This document shows, in pieces, positions 55,411-64,000 of a stretch of DNA of 64,000 bases. The notes below the pieces were generated by a model. That model searched no databases. It was not told the DNA's origin and saw nothing but the letters and a program-made list of their open reading frames with translations. Numbering within the stretch: the first letter of the stretch is position 1; every line of letters starts with the position of its first letter. Origin of the DNA: Alloyangia pacifica (GTDB lineage: Bacteria > Pseudomonadota > Alphaproteobacteria > Rhodobacterales > Rhodobacteraceae); contig NZ_CP022193.1 of NCBI RefSeq assembly GCF_003111685.1, positions 62,001 to 126,000 of the forward strand, written 5' to 3'. Position numbers and translations under genes: made by a program.

Positions 55411-56040
55411 TCACCCCGCCGGAATCTCGCCCACGTCCACCGGGACCTGGTAGCCGCGCTGCACGGCCGGGCGCGCGCGCAGGCGCCGATACCACGCCCG
55501 CACGTTGGGGAAATCGGCCAAGTTTACGCCATGCCACGCGTAGCGCGCCACCCAGGGCCAGCAGGCGATGTCGGCGATGGAATATTCGTCGACGATATGC
55601 GCGCGCCCTTCGAGTTGACTGTCGAGCACGCGGTAGAGGCGCTGTGCCTCGCCGCCGAAGCGCTCCTCGGCGTAGGCTGACTTGCCGGGATTGAAGTGCA
55701 GGAAATGATGCGCCTGTCCGAGCATCGGGCCGAAGCCGCCCATCTGCCACATCAGCCAGCCCATCACCTGCATGCGCGCATCCAAGGCCCCGGGAAGGAA
55801 AGCCCCGTGCTTTTCGGCGAGATACCACAGGATCGCACCCGACTCCATCAGCGCGAGCCCGGTCCCCTGGTCGACGATGGCAGGAATCCTGCCGTTGGGA
55901 TTGATCGCCAGGAACTCGGGCGACTTCTGCGCGCCCGATTGCAGGTCGACCGGATGCACCCGGTACTCGAGACCGAGCTCCTCGAGAAGGATCGACACCT
56001 TGCGCCCGTTGGGCGTGGACCACGTGTAAAGATCAATCAT
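55411..56040 (-). CDS. Glutathione S-transferase family protein, nu-class/YfcG-like
   Basis: A 209-residue GST with an N-terminal thioredoxin-like domain (MIDLYTWSTPNGRKVSILLE; NGRIPAIVD cis-proline motif; LMESGAILWYLAEK) and a helical C-terminal domain (DEYSIADIACWPWVARYAWH). The TPNGRK motif is that of nu-class disulfide-bond reductases. The start ATG 56040 follows GGAAAGGG. It ends 144 bases from the LacI stop (convergent) and is 92 bases from the CoA-transferase gene on the same strand. Any link to either neighbour is unproven. Confidence 0.9.
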   Translation of the reverse strand: MIDLYTWSTPNGRKVSILLEELGLEYRVHPVDLQSGAQKSPEFLAINPNGRIPAIVDQGTGLALMESGAILWYLAEKHGAFLPGALDARMQVMGWLMWQMGGFGPMLGQAHHFLHFNPGKSAYAEERFGGEAQRLYRVLDSQLEGRAHIVDEYSIADIACWPWVARYAWHGVNLADFPNVRAWYRRLRARPAVQRGYQVPVDVGEIPAG

Positions 56041-56132
56041 GCATGCGCCCTTTCCGCCATGGCGCCGCCGGGCCAATCTAGGACGACCATGCGTTGCATG
56101 CCGAGCCCAAATGCGCCTTGCGGGCGTTTCTC

Positions 56133-57299
56133 TCAGTCCCGGTCGACCTGAAGTGCGGCCAGAACCTCTTCGGTATGCTCACCAAGGCGCGGCGCCGGAA
56201 GCCGGGCTTCGCAAGGGGTGCGGCTGAGTTTTACCGGGAAGCCGAGCATCCGCACGGTCCCCCGGTCGTCGCCATGCGGCACATCGATCGCCATTTCCTG
56301 CGCCTGGATCTGCGGATCGGCGAAGACCTCCTTTAGCGTCTGGATCTTGCCTGTCGGCACTCCGGCCCTGTTAAGACGCAGGATCCAGCTCTCGCGGGTG
56401 TCATGCGCCAGCGCCGCGTCGAGGATGCCGTGCAACTCCTTGCGGCGGGCAAAGCGCTTGTCATTGCTGTCAAACCGCGGGTCCGACAGCAGGTCCGGCA
56501 GGCCGATCTCGGCCAGCAGTCGCCCCAGCACCTGATCGTTCGAGGCGGCAATGGCGATCTGACCGTCGGCGGCGTTGTAGAGCCCGTAGGGCGCAACCAG
56601 AGGATGGTCGTTGCCGGTACGCTGCGGGTTTTCGCCGGTGACGAAATGCTCCGAGGCGAGATAGGCCATCATGCTCAGCACGCCGTTGACCATCGAGGTC
56701 TCGACGGCTTGGCCGACGCCATCGCGGTTGCGCCCGTGCAGCGCCGAGACGATGCCGAAGGCGGTATAGAGCCCGGCCACGAGGTCGGTCACCGGCTGAG
56801 CGGCGCGCAGAGGCGGCGCGCCCTCGGGGCCGTTGACGCTCATGAAACCGCTCATCGCCTGCGCGATGAAGTCGAAGGCCGGGCGATCTGTATAAGGCCC
56901 GGTCGAGCCGAACCCATTGACGCTGGCCACCACCAGCCGGGGGTTGATCTCTTCGAGCCGCTCTGGCGGAAACCCCATGCGGGCCAGCACGCCGGGGCGG
57001 AAATTCTCGACCAGCACGTCGGCGGTTTCGAGCAAGCGCGTAAGGTCGGCGCGACCCTCGTCGGAATAGAGGTCGAGCACCACCGATTTCTTGTTGCGAT
57101 TGAACCCTGCGAAGTACCACGAGAACCCATCCTTGTGGTGCCCCTGACCGCGCACGGGATCGCCTGCCGGGCTCTCGATCTTGATCACCTCGGCGCCCAT
57201 GTCGCCAAGTAACATGGAACAGAACGGCCCCGACAGCACACGGGTCAGGTCGATCACCCGGACCCCGTCGAGCGGCGGCTTGAGATCGGCACTCATCAT
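56133..57299 (-). CDS. Family III CoA-transferase (CaiB/BaiF)
   Basis: A 388-residue CaiB/BaiF enzyme. The N-terminal LDGVRVIDLTRVLSGPFCSM and catalytic aspartate D143 in RPAFDFIAQAMSG are typical. It overlaps the HMG-CoA-lyase-type gene by 4 bases, so the two act together: the transferase would make the CoA ester from succinyl-CoA or a similar donor, and the lyase would cleave it. Human and bacterial relatives act on 3-hydroxy-3-methylglutarate or citramalate. The substrate is inferred. Confidence 0.92.
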   Translation of the reverse strand: MMSADLKPPLDGVRVIDLTRVLSGPFCSMLLGDMGAEVIKIESPAGDPVRGQGHHKDGFSWYFAGFNRNKKSVVLDLYSDEGRADLTRLLETADVLVENFRPGVLARMGFPPERLEEINPRLVVASVNGFGSTGPYTDRPAFDFIAQAMSGFMSVNGPEGAPPLRAAQPVTDLVAGLYTAFGIVSALHGRNRDGVGQAVETSMVNGVLSMMAYLASEHFVTGENPQRTGNDHPLVAPYGLYNAADGQIAIAASNDQVLGRLLAEIGLPDLLSDPRFDSNDKRFARRKELHGILDAALAHDTRESWILRLNRAGVPTGKIQTLKEVFADPQIQAQEMAIDVPHGDDRGTVRMLGFPVKLSRTPCEARLPAPRLGEHTEEVLAALQVDRD

Positions 57300-58261
57300 G
57301 CGCGGCTCCCGCTCGACGAGCGGACCTCGTCGCGTCGGTACTGGCGCAGGCGTGGGCCGGCCTTCATGACCTGTCCGGGAAGTTTCTGGCCCAGTGCCGC
57401 CTCGGTGCGCCGCGCGACATCGATCAGCGCCTCGAGGTCGATGCCCGTCTCCACGCCGCTCTCGTGCAGCAGGTAGACAAGATCCTCCGTGCAGATATTG
57501 CCTGTCGCACCGGGGGCAAAGGGGCAGCCGCCGATCCCGGCGACGCTCGCCTCATAGCGGGTGATCCCCTCGCGCAGGCCGGCATGGGCGCAGGCAAGAC
57601 CAACGCCCCGGGTATTGTGGAAATGCAAGGCAACGTCGGCCTGCGGCACCTCGGCGGCCAGCGCCCGGCAGCGGTCCTGCACCAAACGCGGCGTTGCCAT
57701 GCCGGTGGTATCGCCCAGCGAGATCCGGGTGATACCGTTGTCGGCATAAGTCTTGGCGACATGCACGATGTCGGCGACCGGGACTTCCCCCTCGAAGGGG
57801 CAGCCGAAGGCCGTGGCAATGGCGCCGTAGACGGCGATGCCCGCCTCCTGCCCCATCCGGGCGATCTCGGCCGCGGCGGCCAGCGACACGTCGCGGGAGC
57901 AGTTTACGTTGGCCTGGTTGTGGCTCTCGGAGGCCGAGAGGAACACCACCATCGCATCGACCCCGGCCTCGATGGCGCGGGCGGCGCCGCGGGCATTGGG
58001 TACCAGCGCGGTCAGCTCGGCACCGTGGCTGCGGTCGATCGCGGCCATGACCTCGGCGGCATCGGCCATGTTCGGCACCGCGCGCGGCGCGACAAAGGAG
58101 GTGACCTCGAGCTGCGGCACGCCCGCCGCGATCAGCCCGTTGATCATCTCGATCTTCACATCTGTCGGAACCGGGGCCGGCCAGGCCTGCAGCCCGTCGC
58201 GGGGGCCCACGTCCACGATCCGCACTCTTTCGGGGAATCCCTCCAGCGTGACCTGTGTCAT
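57296..58261 (-). CDS. HMG-CoA lyase family enzyme
   Basis: A 321-residue TIM-barrel lyase. Catalytic R21 and D22 in VGPRDGLQ, metal-ligand histidines in LHFHNT (H213, H215) and active-site C246 in GIGGCPFAPGATGN are present. It cleaves 3-hydroxy-3-methylglutaryl-CoA, or a near relative such as citramalyl-CoA, to acetyl-CoA and acetoacetate or pyruvate. It lies between the GntR gene (divergent) and the CoA-transferase gene (4-base overlap). The start is ATG 58261 with TGGAGGAGGG upstream. Confidence 0.92.
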   Translation of the reverse strand: MTQVTLEGFPERVRIVDVGPRDGLQAWPAPVPTDVKIEMINGLIAAGVPQLEVTSFVAPRAVPNMADAAEVMAAIDRSHGAELTALVPNARGAARAIEAGVDAMVVFLSASESHNQANVNCSRDVSLAAAAEIARMGQEAGIAVYGAIATAFGCPFEGEVPVADIVHVAKTYADNGITRISLGDTTGMATPRLVQDRCRALAAEVPQADVALHFHNTRGVGLACAHAGLREGITRYEASVAGIGGCPFAPGATGNICTEDLVYLLHESGVETGIDLEALIDVARRTEAALGQKLPGQVMKAGPRLRQYRRDEVRSSSGSRA

Positions 58262-58286
58262 AAGCCCTCCTCCAAAAGCTGTTGAT

Positions 58287-58311
58287 GTGGTCTACCGGCG
58301 TGGTATACCAC
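58287..58311. promoter_or_regulatory. Two GntR-type half-palindromes before the GntR gene
   Basis: GTGGTATACCAC (58300-58311) is a perfect 12-bp palindrome, and GTGGTCTACCGG (58287-58298) is an imperfect copy 13 bases away. GntR/FadR-subfamily proteins bind TGGTnnnACCA-type sites. They lie in the 76-bp gap between the divergent lyase and GntR genes. Confidence 0.7.
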
Positions 58312-58337
58312 TCTCGCAGGGAGGGTCAATCTAGACC

Positions 58338-59057
58338 ATGAAGACGGACAAAGCAGCGGACAGCGCGGCATTGCCGCAGGCGGAGCGCGCGTTGCAGGAC
58401 ATCCGGAAGGATATCCTGTCGATGGCCTTTGCGCCGGGCGAGGCGGTTTCGGAACGCGCGCTGCAGGACCGCTACGGCATGTCGCGGACGCCGATCCGCG
58501 CAGCTCTGGCAGCGCTGACCGCCGAGGGGCTGGTCGACCGCGACCCGCGCGGCGGCTACATGATCGCTCCCATAGACCTGCAAGAAATCCGCGACCTCTT
58601 CGAATTTCGCGAAGAGCTGGAAGATACGGCGGTGCGCCTTGCTTGCCGCCGCGCCAGCCCCGAGGCGCTGGCCGCTTTGCGCGCCACCGTCGATCGCGGA
58701 CGCACCGATTTCCGGGTCGAGGACTGGCTCGCGTCGGGGCTCGACGTGCACGTCGAGCTGGCCGCGCTCTCGGGCAACCCCTTCCTGCGCGACGCGGTGC
58801 GCGCCGCGGTCGGCCGTGCCCTGCGCCTGCGCTGGCTGTTGGCCAGCGACGCCGCGCAGCGCGAGACCGCGTGGCAGGAACATAGCGAAATCCTCGATCT
58901 CGTCGCCGCTGGTGACGAGGACGCGGCGGCCCGCAAGGTCCGGCTGCACACCCGCGCGGTGCGCGACCAGATCCTCGAGGCTGTGGAGGGCGCGCGCCGG
59001 TTTCTGGGCACGCGCGGTGTCGTCGATCACAAGAGGGGTGACGGCGACACGCAGTGA
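58338..59057 (+). CDS. GntR-family regulator (FCD type)
   Basis: A 239-residue GntR regulator with the winged helix (VSERALQDRYGMSRTPIRAA with LAALTAEGLVDRDPRGGYM) and the all-helical FCD ligand domain, with metal-site histidines near DVHVELAALSGN, EHSEILDLVAAGDEDAA and RLHTRAVRDQI. It lies between the divergent CoA-transferase/lyase genes and the co-directional TctCBA genes, so it likely controls both arms in response to an acid. A perfect palindrome is 26 bases upstream of its start. Confidence 0.9.
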   Translation: MKTDKAADSAALPQAERALQDIRKDILSMAFAPGEAVSERALQDRYGMSRTPIRAALAALTAEGLVDRDPRGGYMIAPIDLQEIRDLFEFREELEDTAVRLACRRASPEALAALRATVDRGRTDFRVEDWLASGLDVHVELAALSGNPFLRDAVRAAVGRALRLRWLLASDAAQRETAWQEHSEILDLVAAGDEDAAARKVRLHTRAVRDQILEAVEGARRFLGTRGVVDHKRGDGDTQ

Positions 59058-59123
59058 GACGACCCGGGGAGGGAGACCCCGGTGAAAACGGCCCCTTGGG
59101 CCAGAGGACGAAAGGGAGGAACC

Positions 59124-60101
59124 ATGTCCTATTTGCGAAAATTCATCACCGGAGCGGTGCTCGCCACCGGCTTGACCGGCGTCAGCGCGGTCACCGCCAA
59201 CGCGGCGGAATGCATCGCGCCGGCCGATCCCGGGGGCGGTTGGGACTTCACCTGCCGCACCGTGGGACGGCTGCTGACCGACCTCGGCCTCGAGGAGAGC
59301 ACGGTTCAGGTCACCAACATGCCCGGCGGCGTGGGTGCAGTCGCGTTCGCCAATGTGGCAGGCAAGCGCGCTTCCGAGGGCGACCTGCTGGTCGCCACCT
59401 CGACGGTGGGCGTGACGCAGATTGCGCAGGGCAAGTACCCGGGCGGAATCGACGTGATGCGCTGGGTCGGCATGCTCGGAACCGACGTGGGCGTGATCAC
59501 CGTGCCGGCGGACTCCGAGTATGAGACCATCGGCGACCTGCTCGACGCGCTCAAGGCCGACCCGACCTCCGTGCCGGTGGCGGGTTCCTCGGGCGCCGGG
59601 GGCTGGGACCACATCCGCCTGCTGATGCTGGCCGATGCCGCGGGCATGTCCGGCGAGGATTACAAGGCGATCCGCTGGGTGCAGTTCGATGGCGGCAGCC
59701 CCGCCGTGACGCAGATGCTCGGCGGTCAGGTCGGAGCCGTGTCGACCGACCTCGGCGAGATCGCCGGTTTCGTGGAATCGGGCGACATCAAGATCCTCGC
59801 GGCCCTGTCGGACGAGCCGATTCCGGCCTTCCCCGACGCGCCCACCGCCAAGGATCAGGGCCTTGACGTGACCGGCTACAACTGGCGCGGCTTCTACACG
59901 GGCGGCGATGTCTCGGACGAGGACTACCAGGCCTGGGTCGACGAGCTGAAATCGCTCTTCGACACGAAGGAGTGGAAGGAAGCGGCCGAGGGCAACGGCC
60001 TGATCACGGTCTGGCGCGGCGGCGAGGAGTTCGAGGCCTATGTCGCGGACCAGGCCAAGCAAATGGAAGAGATCTCGCGCAGCATTGGTGTCATTCAATG
60101 A
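59124..60101 (+). CDS. tctC: Tripartite tricarboxylate transporter binding protein TctC
   Basis: A 325-residue TctC-type binding protein. The signal peptide ends AVTANA, and the mature protein begins AECIAPADPGGGWDFTCRTV, the family's pocket-forming loop. VTNMPGGVGAVAFANVAG and GGWDHIRLLMLADAAGM are also typical. The start ATG follows AAGGGAGGA. It is 66 bases after the GntR gene and overlaps tctB by 4 bases. A hydroxylated di- or tricarboxylate is the probable ligand. Confidence 0.93.
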   Translation: MSYLRKFITGAVLATGLTGVSAVTANAAECIAPADPGGGWDFTCRTVGRLLTDLGLEESTVQVTNMPGGVGAVAFANVAGKRASEGDLLVATSTVGVTQIAQGKYPGGIDVMRWVGMLGTDVGVITVPADSEYETIGDLLDALKADPTSVPVAGSSGAGGWDHIRLLMLADAAGMSGEDYKAIRWVQFDGGSPAVTQMLGGQVGAVSTDLGEIAGFVESGDIKILAALSDEPIPAFPDAPTAKDQGLDVTGYNWRGFYTGGDVSDEDYQAWVDELKSLFDTKEWKEAAEGNGLITVWRGGEEFEAYVADQAKQMEEISRSIGVIQ

Positions 60102-60529
60102 TCGACCGCATCGTCGGGGCCGTGGTCTTCGTGATCTCGGTCTCGGCCTTCTGGGTTGCGCGCGGATATGAGGCGGGTTTCGGGGATCCCCTGGGCCCCG
60201 CCGTGTTTCCGCAGATGGTCGCCGCACTGGCGGCCATCCTCAGCCTTGGGCTGATGCTGCGCCCCGATCCGAACCCCAAGACCCAGTCGCGCCCGGCGCT
60301 GGCCCGGCAGGTCGCCACCGTGACCGTGCTGGCGTGCTACGTGCTGCTGCTCGAGCCGCTCGGCTTCCCTCTCTCCACGACGCTCGGTACCGCCTGCCTC
60401 GCGCTGCTCTTCGGTGCCGGTCCGGCCAAAGCGACGCTGACCGGCGCGGCGGTGGGCGTGTCGCTCTTCGTGATCTTCGACAGGGTGCTGGGACTGCCCT
60501 TGCCCTTCGCGCCTGCATTCTTCGGCTAG
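60098..60529 (+). CDS. tctB: Tripartite tricarboxylate transporter small permease TctB
   Basis: A 143-residue membrane protein with about four spans, including FPQMVAALAAILSLGLMLRP and VTVLACYVLLLEPLGFPLST. The start ATGA overlaps the tctC stop; tctA follows after 9 bases. TctB is the small membrane partner of the large TctA permease. Confidence 0.9.
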   Translation: MIDRIVGAVVFVISVSAFWVARGYEAGFGDPLGPAVFPQMVAALAAILSLGLMLRPDPNPKTQSRPALARQVATVTVLACYVLLLEPLGFPLSTTLGTACLALLFGAGPAKATLTGAAVGVSLFVIFDRVLGLPLPFAPAFFG

Positions 60530-60538
60530 CGAGACCTC

Positions 60539-62041
60539 ATGGACATCTTGACCTCCCTCATTGGCGGCTTTGCCGTCGCCGTGACGCCGCTCAACCTCGC
60601 GCTCGCGGTTTTCGGCTGCTTCGCCGGCACGCTGATCGGCGCGCTGCCCGGACTCGGCCCGGTGAACGGTGTCGCGATCCTGATCCCCGTCGCCTTCGCA
60701 ATGAAGCTCGAGCCCGGCTCGGCGCTGATCATGCTGTCCTGTATCTACTATGGGTGCATGTACGGCGGTCGGATCAGCTCGATCATGCTCAACATCCCCG
60801 GCGACGAGCCCGCGATCATGACCACGCTCGACGGCTACCCCATGGCCCGAAAGGGGCAGGCGGCCAAGGCCCTTGGCATTTCCGCAGTGGCATCCTTCAC
60901 CGGCGCGACCCTGGCGACGCTCGGGCTGACCTTCTTCGCGCCACTGCTGGCAAAGGCGGCGATCCACTTCGGGCCGGCGGATTACTTCGCGCTCTACGTG
61001 ATGGCCTTTGCCACCATCGGCGGGGTGACCGGGGTGAACCCCTTCAAGACGCTGCTCGCGGCGGTGCTGGGTCTGCTGCTGGCCAGCGTTGGGCTCGATC
61101 CGGCCACCGGAACGGCGCGCTACACCTTCGGGTCGTACCACCTCTATGATGGCTTCGATCCCATCGTCGCCATCGTCGGCCTTTTCGCGGTCAGCGAGAT
61201 CATCATGTATTTCGAGAGCCACGCCACCTCTGGTGCCGGGCCCGCCAAGCTCGGCCGCGCCCTGCCCCGGCTGCGCGAGGTCTTCGAGGGTTTCCCCGCT
61301 GCGCTGCGCGGCTCGGTGATCGGCTTCGTCTGCGGCGTTCTGCCAGGCGCCGGTGCCTCGCTCGGGGCTTTCGTCTCCTACAGCACCGAAAAGCAGATCA
61401 GCGACAAGAACGGGACCTTCGGCACCGGCGACCCGCGCGGCATCGCCGCGCCGGAGGCAGGCAACAACGCGGCTTCCGGCGGCGCGCTCATCCCGATGCT
61501 GACGCTGGGCGTGCCCGGCTCCGGTACAACGGCGGTGATGCTGGCGCTGCTCGTCTCTCTCAACATCCAGCCCGGCCCATTGCTCTTCGAGCGCCAGCCG
61601 GACCTCGTCTGGGGCCTGATCGCGGCGCTCTATCTTGCCAACCTCGTGCTGCTAATGCTCAACGTGCCGATGGTGGGCATCTTCACCCGCCTGCTGTCGC
61701 TGCCGCAGTGGCTGCTGATGCCGATCGTCGTGATGGTCAGCTTCATCGGGATCTATTCGATCAGCCATTCGAGCTTCGATCTCTTCGTGATGATCGGCTT
61801 TGGCCTGCTCGGCTACGCCCTGCGCAAGTTCGAGATCTCGTTGGTGCCAGTGGTGCTCGGGCTGCTGCTTGGCGCCGATATGGAGAACAACCTGCGCCGG
61901 GCGCTGTCGATTTCGGGGGGAGACTTCGGCATCCTGCTGCAAAGCCCCATCGCGCTGGTGATCTACGGCTTCACTGCGCTGATGCTGCTCTTTTCCTTCG
62001 GCATCGCCATGCGCCGACAAACTCCGCCGCTGGCGGACTGA
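60539..62041 (+). CDS. tctA: Tripartite tricarboxylate transporter large permease TctA
   Basis: A 500-residue large permease with about twelve spans. Family marks are FAGTLIGALPGLGPVNGVAI (about 30-49), YYGCMYGGRISSIMLNIPGD, and APEAGNNAASGGALIPMLTL. It forms the channel of the TctCBA importer. It ends the rightward operon; a strong bidirectional terminator follows at 62176-62203. Confidence 0.95.
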   Translation: MDILTSLIGGFAVAVTPLNLALAVFGCFAGTLIGALPGLGPVNGVAILIPVAFAMKLEPGSALIMLSCIYYGCMYGGRISSIMLNIPGDEPAIMTTLDGYPMARKGQAAKALGISAVASFTGATLATLGLTFFAPLLAKAAIHFGPADYFALYVMAFATIGGVTGVNPFKTLLAAVLGLLLASVGLDPATGTARYTFGSYHLYDGFDPIVAIVGLFAVSEIIMYFESHATSGAGPAKLGRALPRLREVFEGFPAALRGSVIGFVCGVLPGAGASLGAFVSYSTEKQISDKNGTFGTGDPRGIAAPEAGNNAASGGALIPMLTLGVPGSGTTAVMLALLVSLNIQPGPLLFERQPDLVWGLIAALYLANLVLLMLNVPMVGIFTRLLSLPQWLLMPIVVMVSFIGIYSISHSSFDLFVMIGFGLLGYALRKFEISLVPVVLGLLLGADMENNLRRALSISGGDFGILLQSPIALVIYGFTALMLLFSFGIAMRRQTPPLAD

Positions 62042-62175
62042 TCCGCCCGCAATGTGCCACGGCTTTCGCCCGGCACACAGGCACGCGCTTGGTCTGCGCC
62101 GGGCCGCACGATGGCCAAGGCCGCGGCGGCCCGGGGCCCTCGCGCAAATCAAGGCCCGCACCAGGCCACATGCAA

Positions 62176-62203
62176 AAACGCCCCGGGCAAGACCGGGGCG
62201 TTT
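62176..62203. terminator. Bidirectional rho-independent terminator
   Basis: An 11-bp perfect stem (AAACGCCCCGG with CCGGGGCGTTT) and a 6-base loop is flanked by TTTCTTGTT on the right and by a run of T on the other strand. It lies between convergent tctA and the orphan binding-protein gene and would stop transcripts from both. Confidence 0.85.
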
Positions 62204-62221
62204 CTTGTTGTCGAGGGCGGC

Positions 62222-63478
62222 TTACTCGCTGATCGCGGACTTCACCTGCGCAACCTCTTCCGGCGACATCGTGCCGGAGGTCACCACCTCGCCATCGGTG
62301 ATCTTCCACAGGCGGAACGGGCCGGTGATATCGCCATACTGGTCAAAGACCACCGGGCCGATCACGCCTTCGTAGCGGATCTTCTCGCCGGCCTTGATCA
62401 GCTCGAGCGCCTTCTTGAACTCCTCGGGACCAGCGTAGATCGGCTCGCCCTCGGTGCCCGTGACCTGCGGGATCGCGTCGCGGATCGCATCGGCCGAGGC
62501 CTCTCCCGCCTGCGCGATGGCCAGCGCGACGATGGCGCCGGCATCATAGGAGCGGTCCGCCGCCGGCGCATCGGGCGCGATGCCGCCGGAGAACTCAGCA
62601 AAATTGTCGTAGAAATAGGTGGTCGACGCCGTCTCGGAGGTCCCCGACGAGGTGCCGTAGGCGCCGTCGAGGTATTGCGCCCCGACCGCGCTGATAAAAT
62701 CCGACGAGTTCATGCCGTCGTTCAGCAGGAAACTTTGCGGCCCGCCGGAGGAAATCCATGCCCGCGCAATGGTCGCGCCATCCACCGGGTAAGAGATCAG
62801 GTAGAGGCTTTCGGGATCGCCCTTGAGTGCCGCGGTCGCTTCCGAGGAGTAGTTCGCCTGCTTCTCGTTGTAGGGCGTGACCGAGGTGATCTCGCCGCCG
62901 AGGGCCTCATAGGCCTTCTTGAACTCCCGCATCATGTTGACGCCGAAATCGTTGTTCACGTGGATGATGGCGAGCTTGTTCAGACCTTGGTCGATGGCGT
63001 ATTGCGCCGCCGCGGTGCCCTGCAGTGCATCCGAGGTGATGGTGCGGAAGAAGTAGCCGCCGGTCTTGCCGTCCTGGCCGAGCTGCGTCAGCGTCGGCGA
63101 GGACGAGGCCGGCGAGACCTGCACCACGCCCGCAGGCCCGGTGACCGAGGTCAGGATCGGGATCGAGACCGAAGAGATGATTCCGCCGATCAGCACCGGC
63201 ACCTTGCCGATGTTGACGAGCTGCGTCGCTTGATCAACGGCGACGTTGCCCTGGCTCTGGCTGTCGCGGGTGTCCGAGGTGATCTTGCAGCCCAGCACGC
63301 CGCCGGCGTCGTTGATGTCGCGGAAGGCCATGTCCACGGCCTTTGCCCCGGCCTGACCGTAGACGCCAGCCGGGCCGGTCAGTTCCATGACCATGCCGAC
63401 CTCGACCTCGCAATCTTGGGCCATGGCCCCGGTCGCCAGGGCGGCGGCCGCAGCGGAGGCAAGAAGAAGATGTTTCAT
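62222..63478 (-). CDS. ABC transporter substrate-binding protein, amino-acid type
   Basis: A 418-residue type I binding protein of the LivJ/K class. The signal peptide (about 20 residues, ending GAMAQ) precedes CEVEVGMVMELTGPAGVYGQ, and VGAQYLDGAYGTSSGTSETA and AADRSYDAGAIVALAIA follow. It ends at a terminator, and no permease or ATPase genes lie beside it in this window, so any transporter it serves is encoded beyond the right edge or elsewhere. The ligand is unknown. It is 50 bases downstream of the aldo/keto reductase gene. Confidence 0.9.
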   Translation of the reverse strand: MKHLLLASAAAAALATGAMAQDCEVEVGMVMELTGPAGVYGQAGAKAVDMAFRDINDAGGVLGCKITSDTRDSQSQGNVAVDQATQLVNIGKVPVLIGGIISSVSIPILTSVTGPAGVVQVSPASSSPTLTQLGQDGKTGGYFFRTITSDALQGTAAAQYAIDQGLNKLAIIHVNNDFGVNMMREFKKAYEALGGEITSVTPYNEKQANYSSEATAALKGDPESLYLISYPVDGATIARAWISSGGPQSFLLNDGMNSSDFISAVGAQYLDGAYGTSSGTSETASTTYFYDNFAEFSGGIAPDAPAADRSYDAGAIVALAIAQAGEASADAIRDAIPQVTGTEGEPIYAGPEEFKKALELIKAGEKIRYEGVIGPVVFDQYGDITGPFRLWKITDGEVVTSGTMSPEEVAQVKSAISE

Positions 63479-63528
63479 TTCAGGATGCTCCTGTTGGAAG
63501 GCGCCCGTTCCGGGCTGGGATCGGAGGC

Positions 63529-64000
63529 TCAGGCCTCTTCTTTGTTGAGGTTGTATTTCATGATCGAGCCGTGGCGGCCATGGCGGTCGCGCTCGAGCGT
63601 GTAGACATCGCCCTCGAGCTGACGGGCCTGCGCCAGCACTGTGTCGATCGCGGCCGTGTCGGCGGCGCTCAGCGTGACCTCACCGACCTGCAGGTTTGCC
63701 GCGAGGTGGCTGCGGTTGCGCGCGCCGACGATGACGCCGGCGACCTGCGGCCGGGTCAGCACCGCAGCAGAGGCCACGGTCGCCACGTCGCAGCCATGGG
63801 CGTCGGCGATGGTGCGCAGAGTTTCCAAGAGGCTCTGGAAGAGGTCCCAGCCGCCGAAGTCCTGGATGATCAGGTGGTATTTGGTCAGCGAGCGGTTCTC
63901 CATCTCGCCCTCGGGGTCGGGCTGGCCAAGCCAGCGGTCGGACAGGAAGCCGCCCGCGACGGTGCCGTAGCAGAGGAACTGCATCCCCCTCTCGGCCGCC
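63529..64000 (-). CDS. Aldo/keto reductase, C-terminal part (runs off the window)
   Basis: At least 156 residues of an aldo/keto reductase are encoded; the gene continues past the right edge. The visible part has AAERGMQFLCYGTVAGGFLS, a YHLIIQDFGGWDLF stretch, and the family's C-terminal NADPH-binding segment RPQVAGVIVGARNRSHLAAN. The active-site Tyr and Lys are not in view. It ends 50 bases before the binding-protein gene on the same strand. The substrate is unknown. Confidence 0.88.
   Translation of the reverse strand, partial: AAERGMQFLCYGTVAGGFLSDRWLGQPDPEGEMENRSLTKYHLIIQDFGGWDLFQSLLETLRTIADAHGCDVATVASAAVLTRPQVAGVIVGARNRSHLAANLQVGEVTLSAADTAAIDTVLAQARQLEGDVYTLERDRHGRHGSIMKYNLNKEEA

Overview
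The window is high-GC, densely packed alphaproteobacterial DNA. I infer a marine Rhodobacteraceae (Roseobacter-group) genome from the combination of a clustered phenylacetate pathway with its own Liv-type ABC transporter, a single-chain indolepyruvate:ferredoxin oxidoreductase, and many tripartite and ABC uptake systems. That placement rests on gene content only. No rRNA, tRNA, CRISPR array or phage was seen.

Region 1 (about 0.1-25.3 kb) is aromatic amino acid and phenylacetate catabolism. A divergent promoter at about 8.3 kb drives paaG-paaI-paaK rightward, with a TetR regulator (PaaR) gene following. It also drives paaN-livKHMGF-fused enoyl-CoA hydratase/3-hydroxyacyl-CoA dehydrogenase leftward. 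A second leftward operon starting at 20.1 kb reads paaJ-paaA-paaB-paaC-paaD-paaE-(extra PaaA/PaaC-like gene)-paaZ-paaY. Both promoters carry an ACCG-N2-CGGT palindrome, the likely PaaR operator. Upstream lie paaX and an indolepyruvate oxidoreductase gene divergent from an Lrp-type regulator. Together these could take arylpyruvates or phenylacetate to phenylacetyl-CoA, epoxidise and open the ring, and beta-oxidise the product.

Region 2 (25.3-29.4 kb) is a patchwork: a PRC-barrel protein, a lipocalin lipoprotein of lower GC, a Ktr-type potassium uptake pair, and a broken IS3-family transposase fragment.

Region 3 (29.4-40.9 kb) holds two sugar systems. The first is a CUT1 ABC transporter with a GH51 arabinofuranosidase and an ArsR-type regulator, linked by a repeated 19-bp operator-like sequence. 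The second is a ribose-type transporter with a LacI regulator and a truncated epimerase remnant.

Region 4 (41.0-46.7 kb) is an AtuA-family two-gene unit with a TRAP-TAXI transporter and a divergent LysR regulator. Region 5 (46.8-55.3 kb) is a glycerol-type ABC transporter with two ATPases, a small membrane protein, a dihydroxyacetone-kinase family enzyme and a LacI regulator behind a striking double operator. Region 6 (55.4-62.2 kb) has a GST, a CoA-transferase, an HMG-CoA-lyase family enzyme, a GntR regulator and a TctCBA transporter, probably one pathway for a branched hydroxy-dicarboxylate. The window ends with an orphan amino-acid-type binding protein and a partial aldo/keto reductase.
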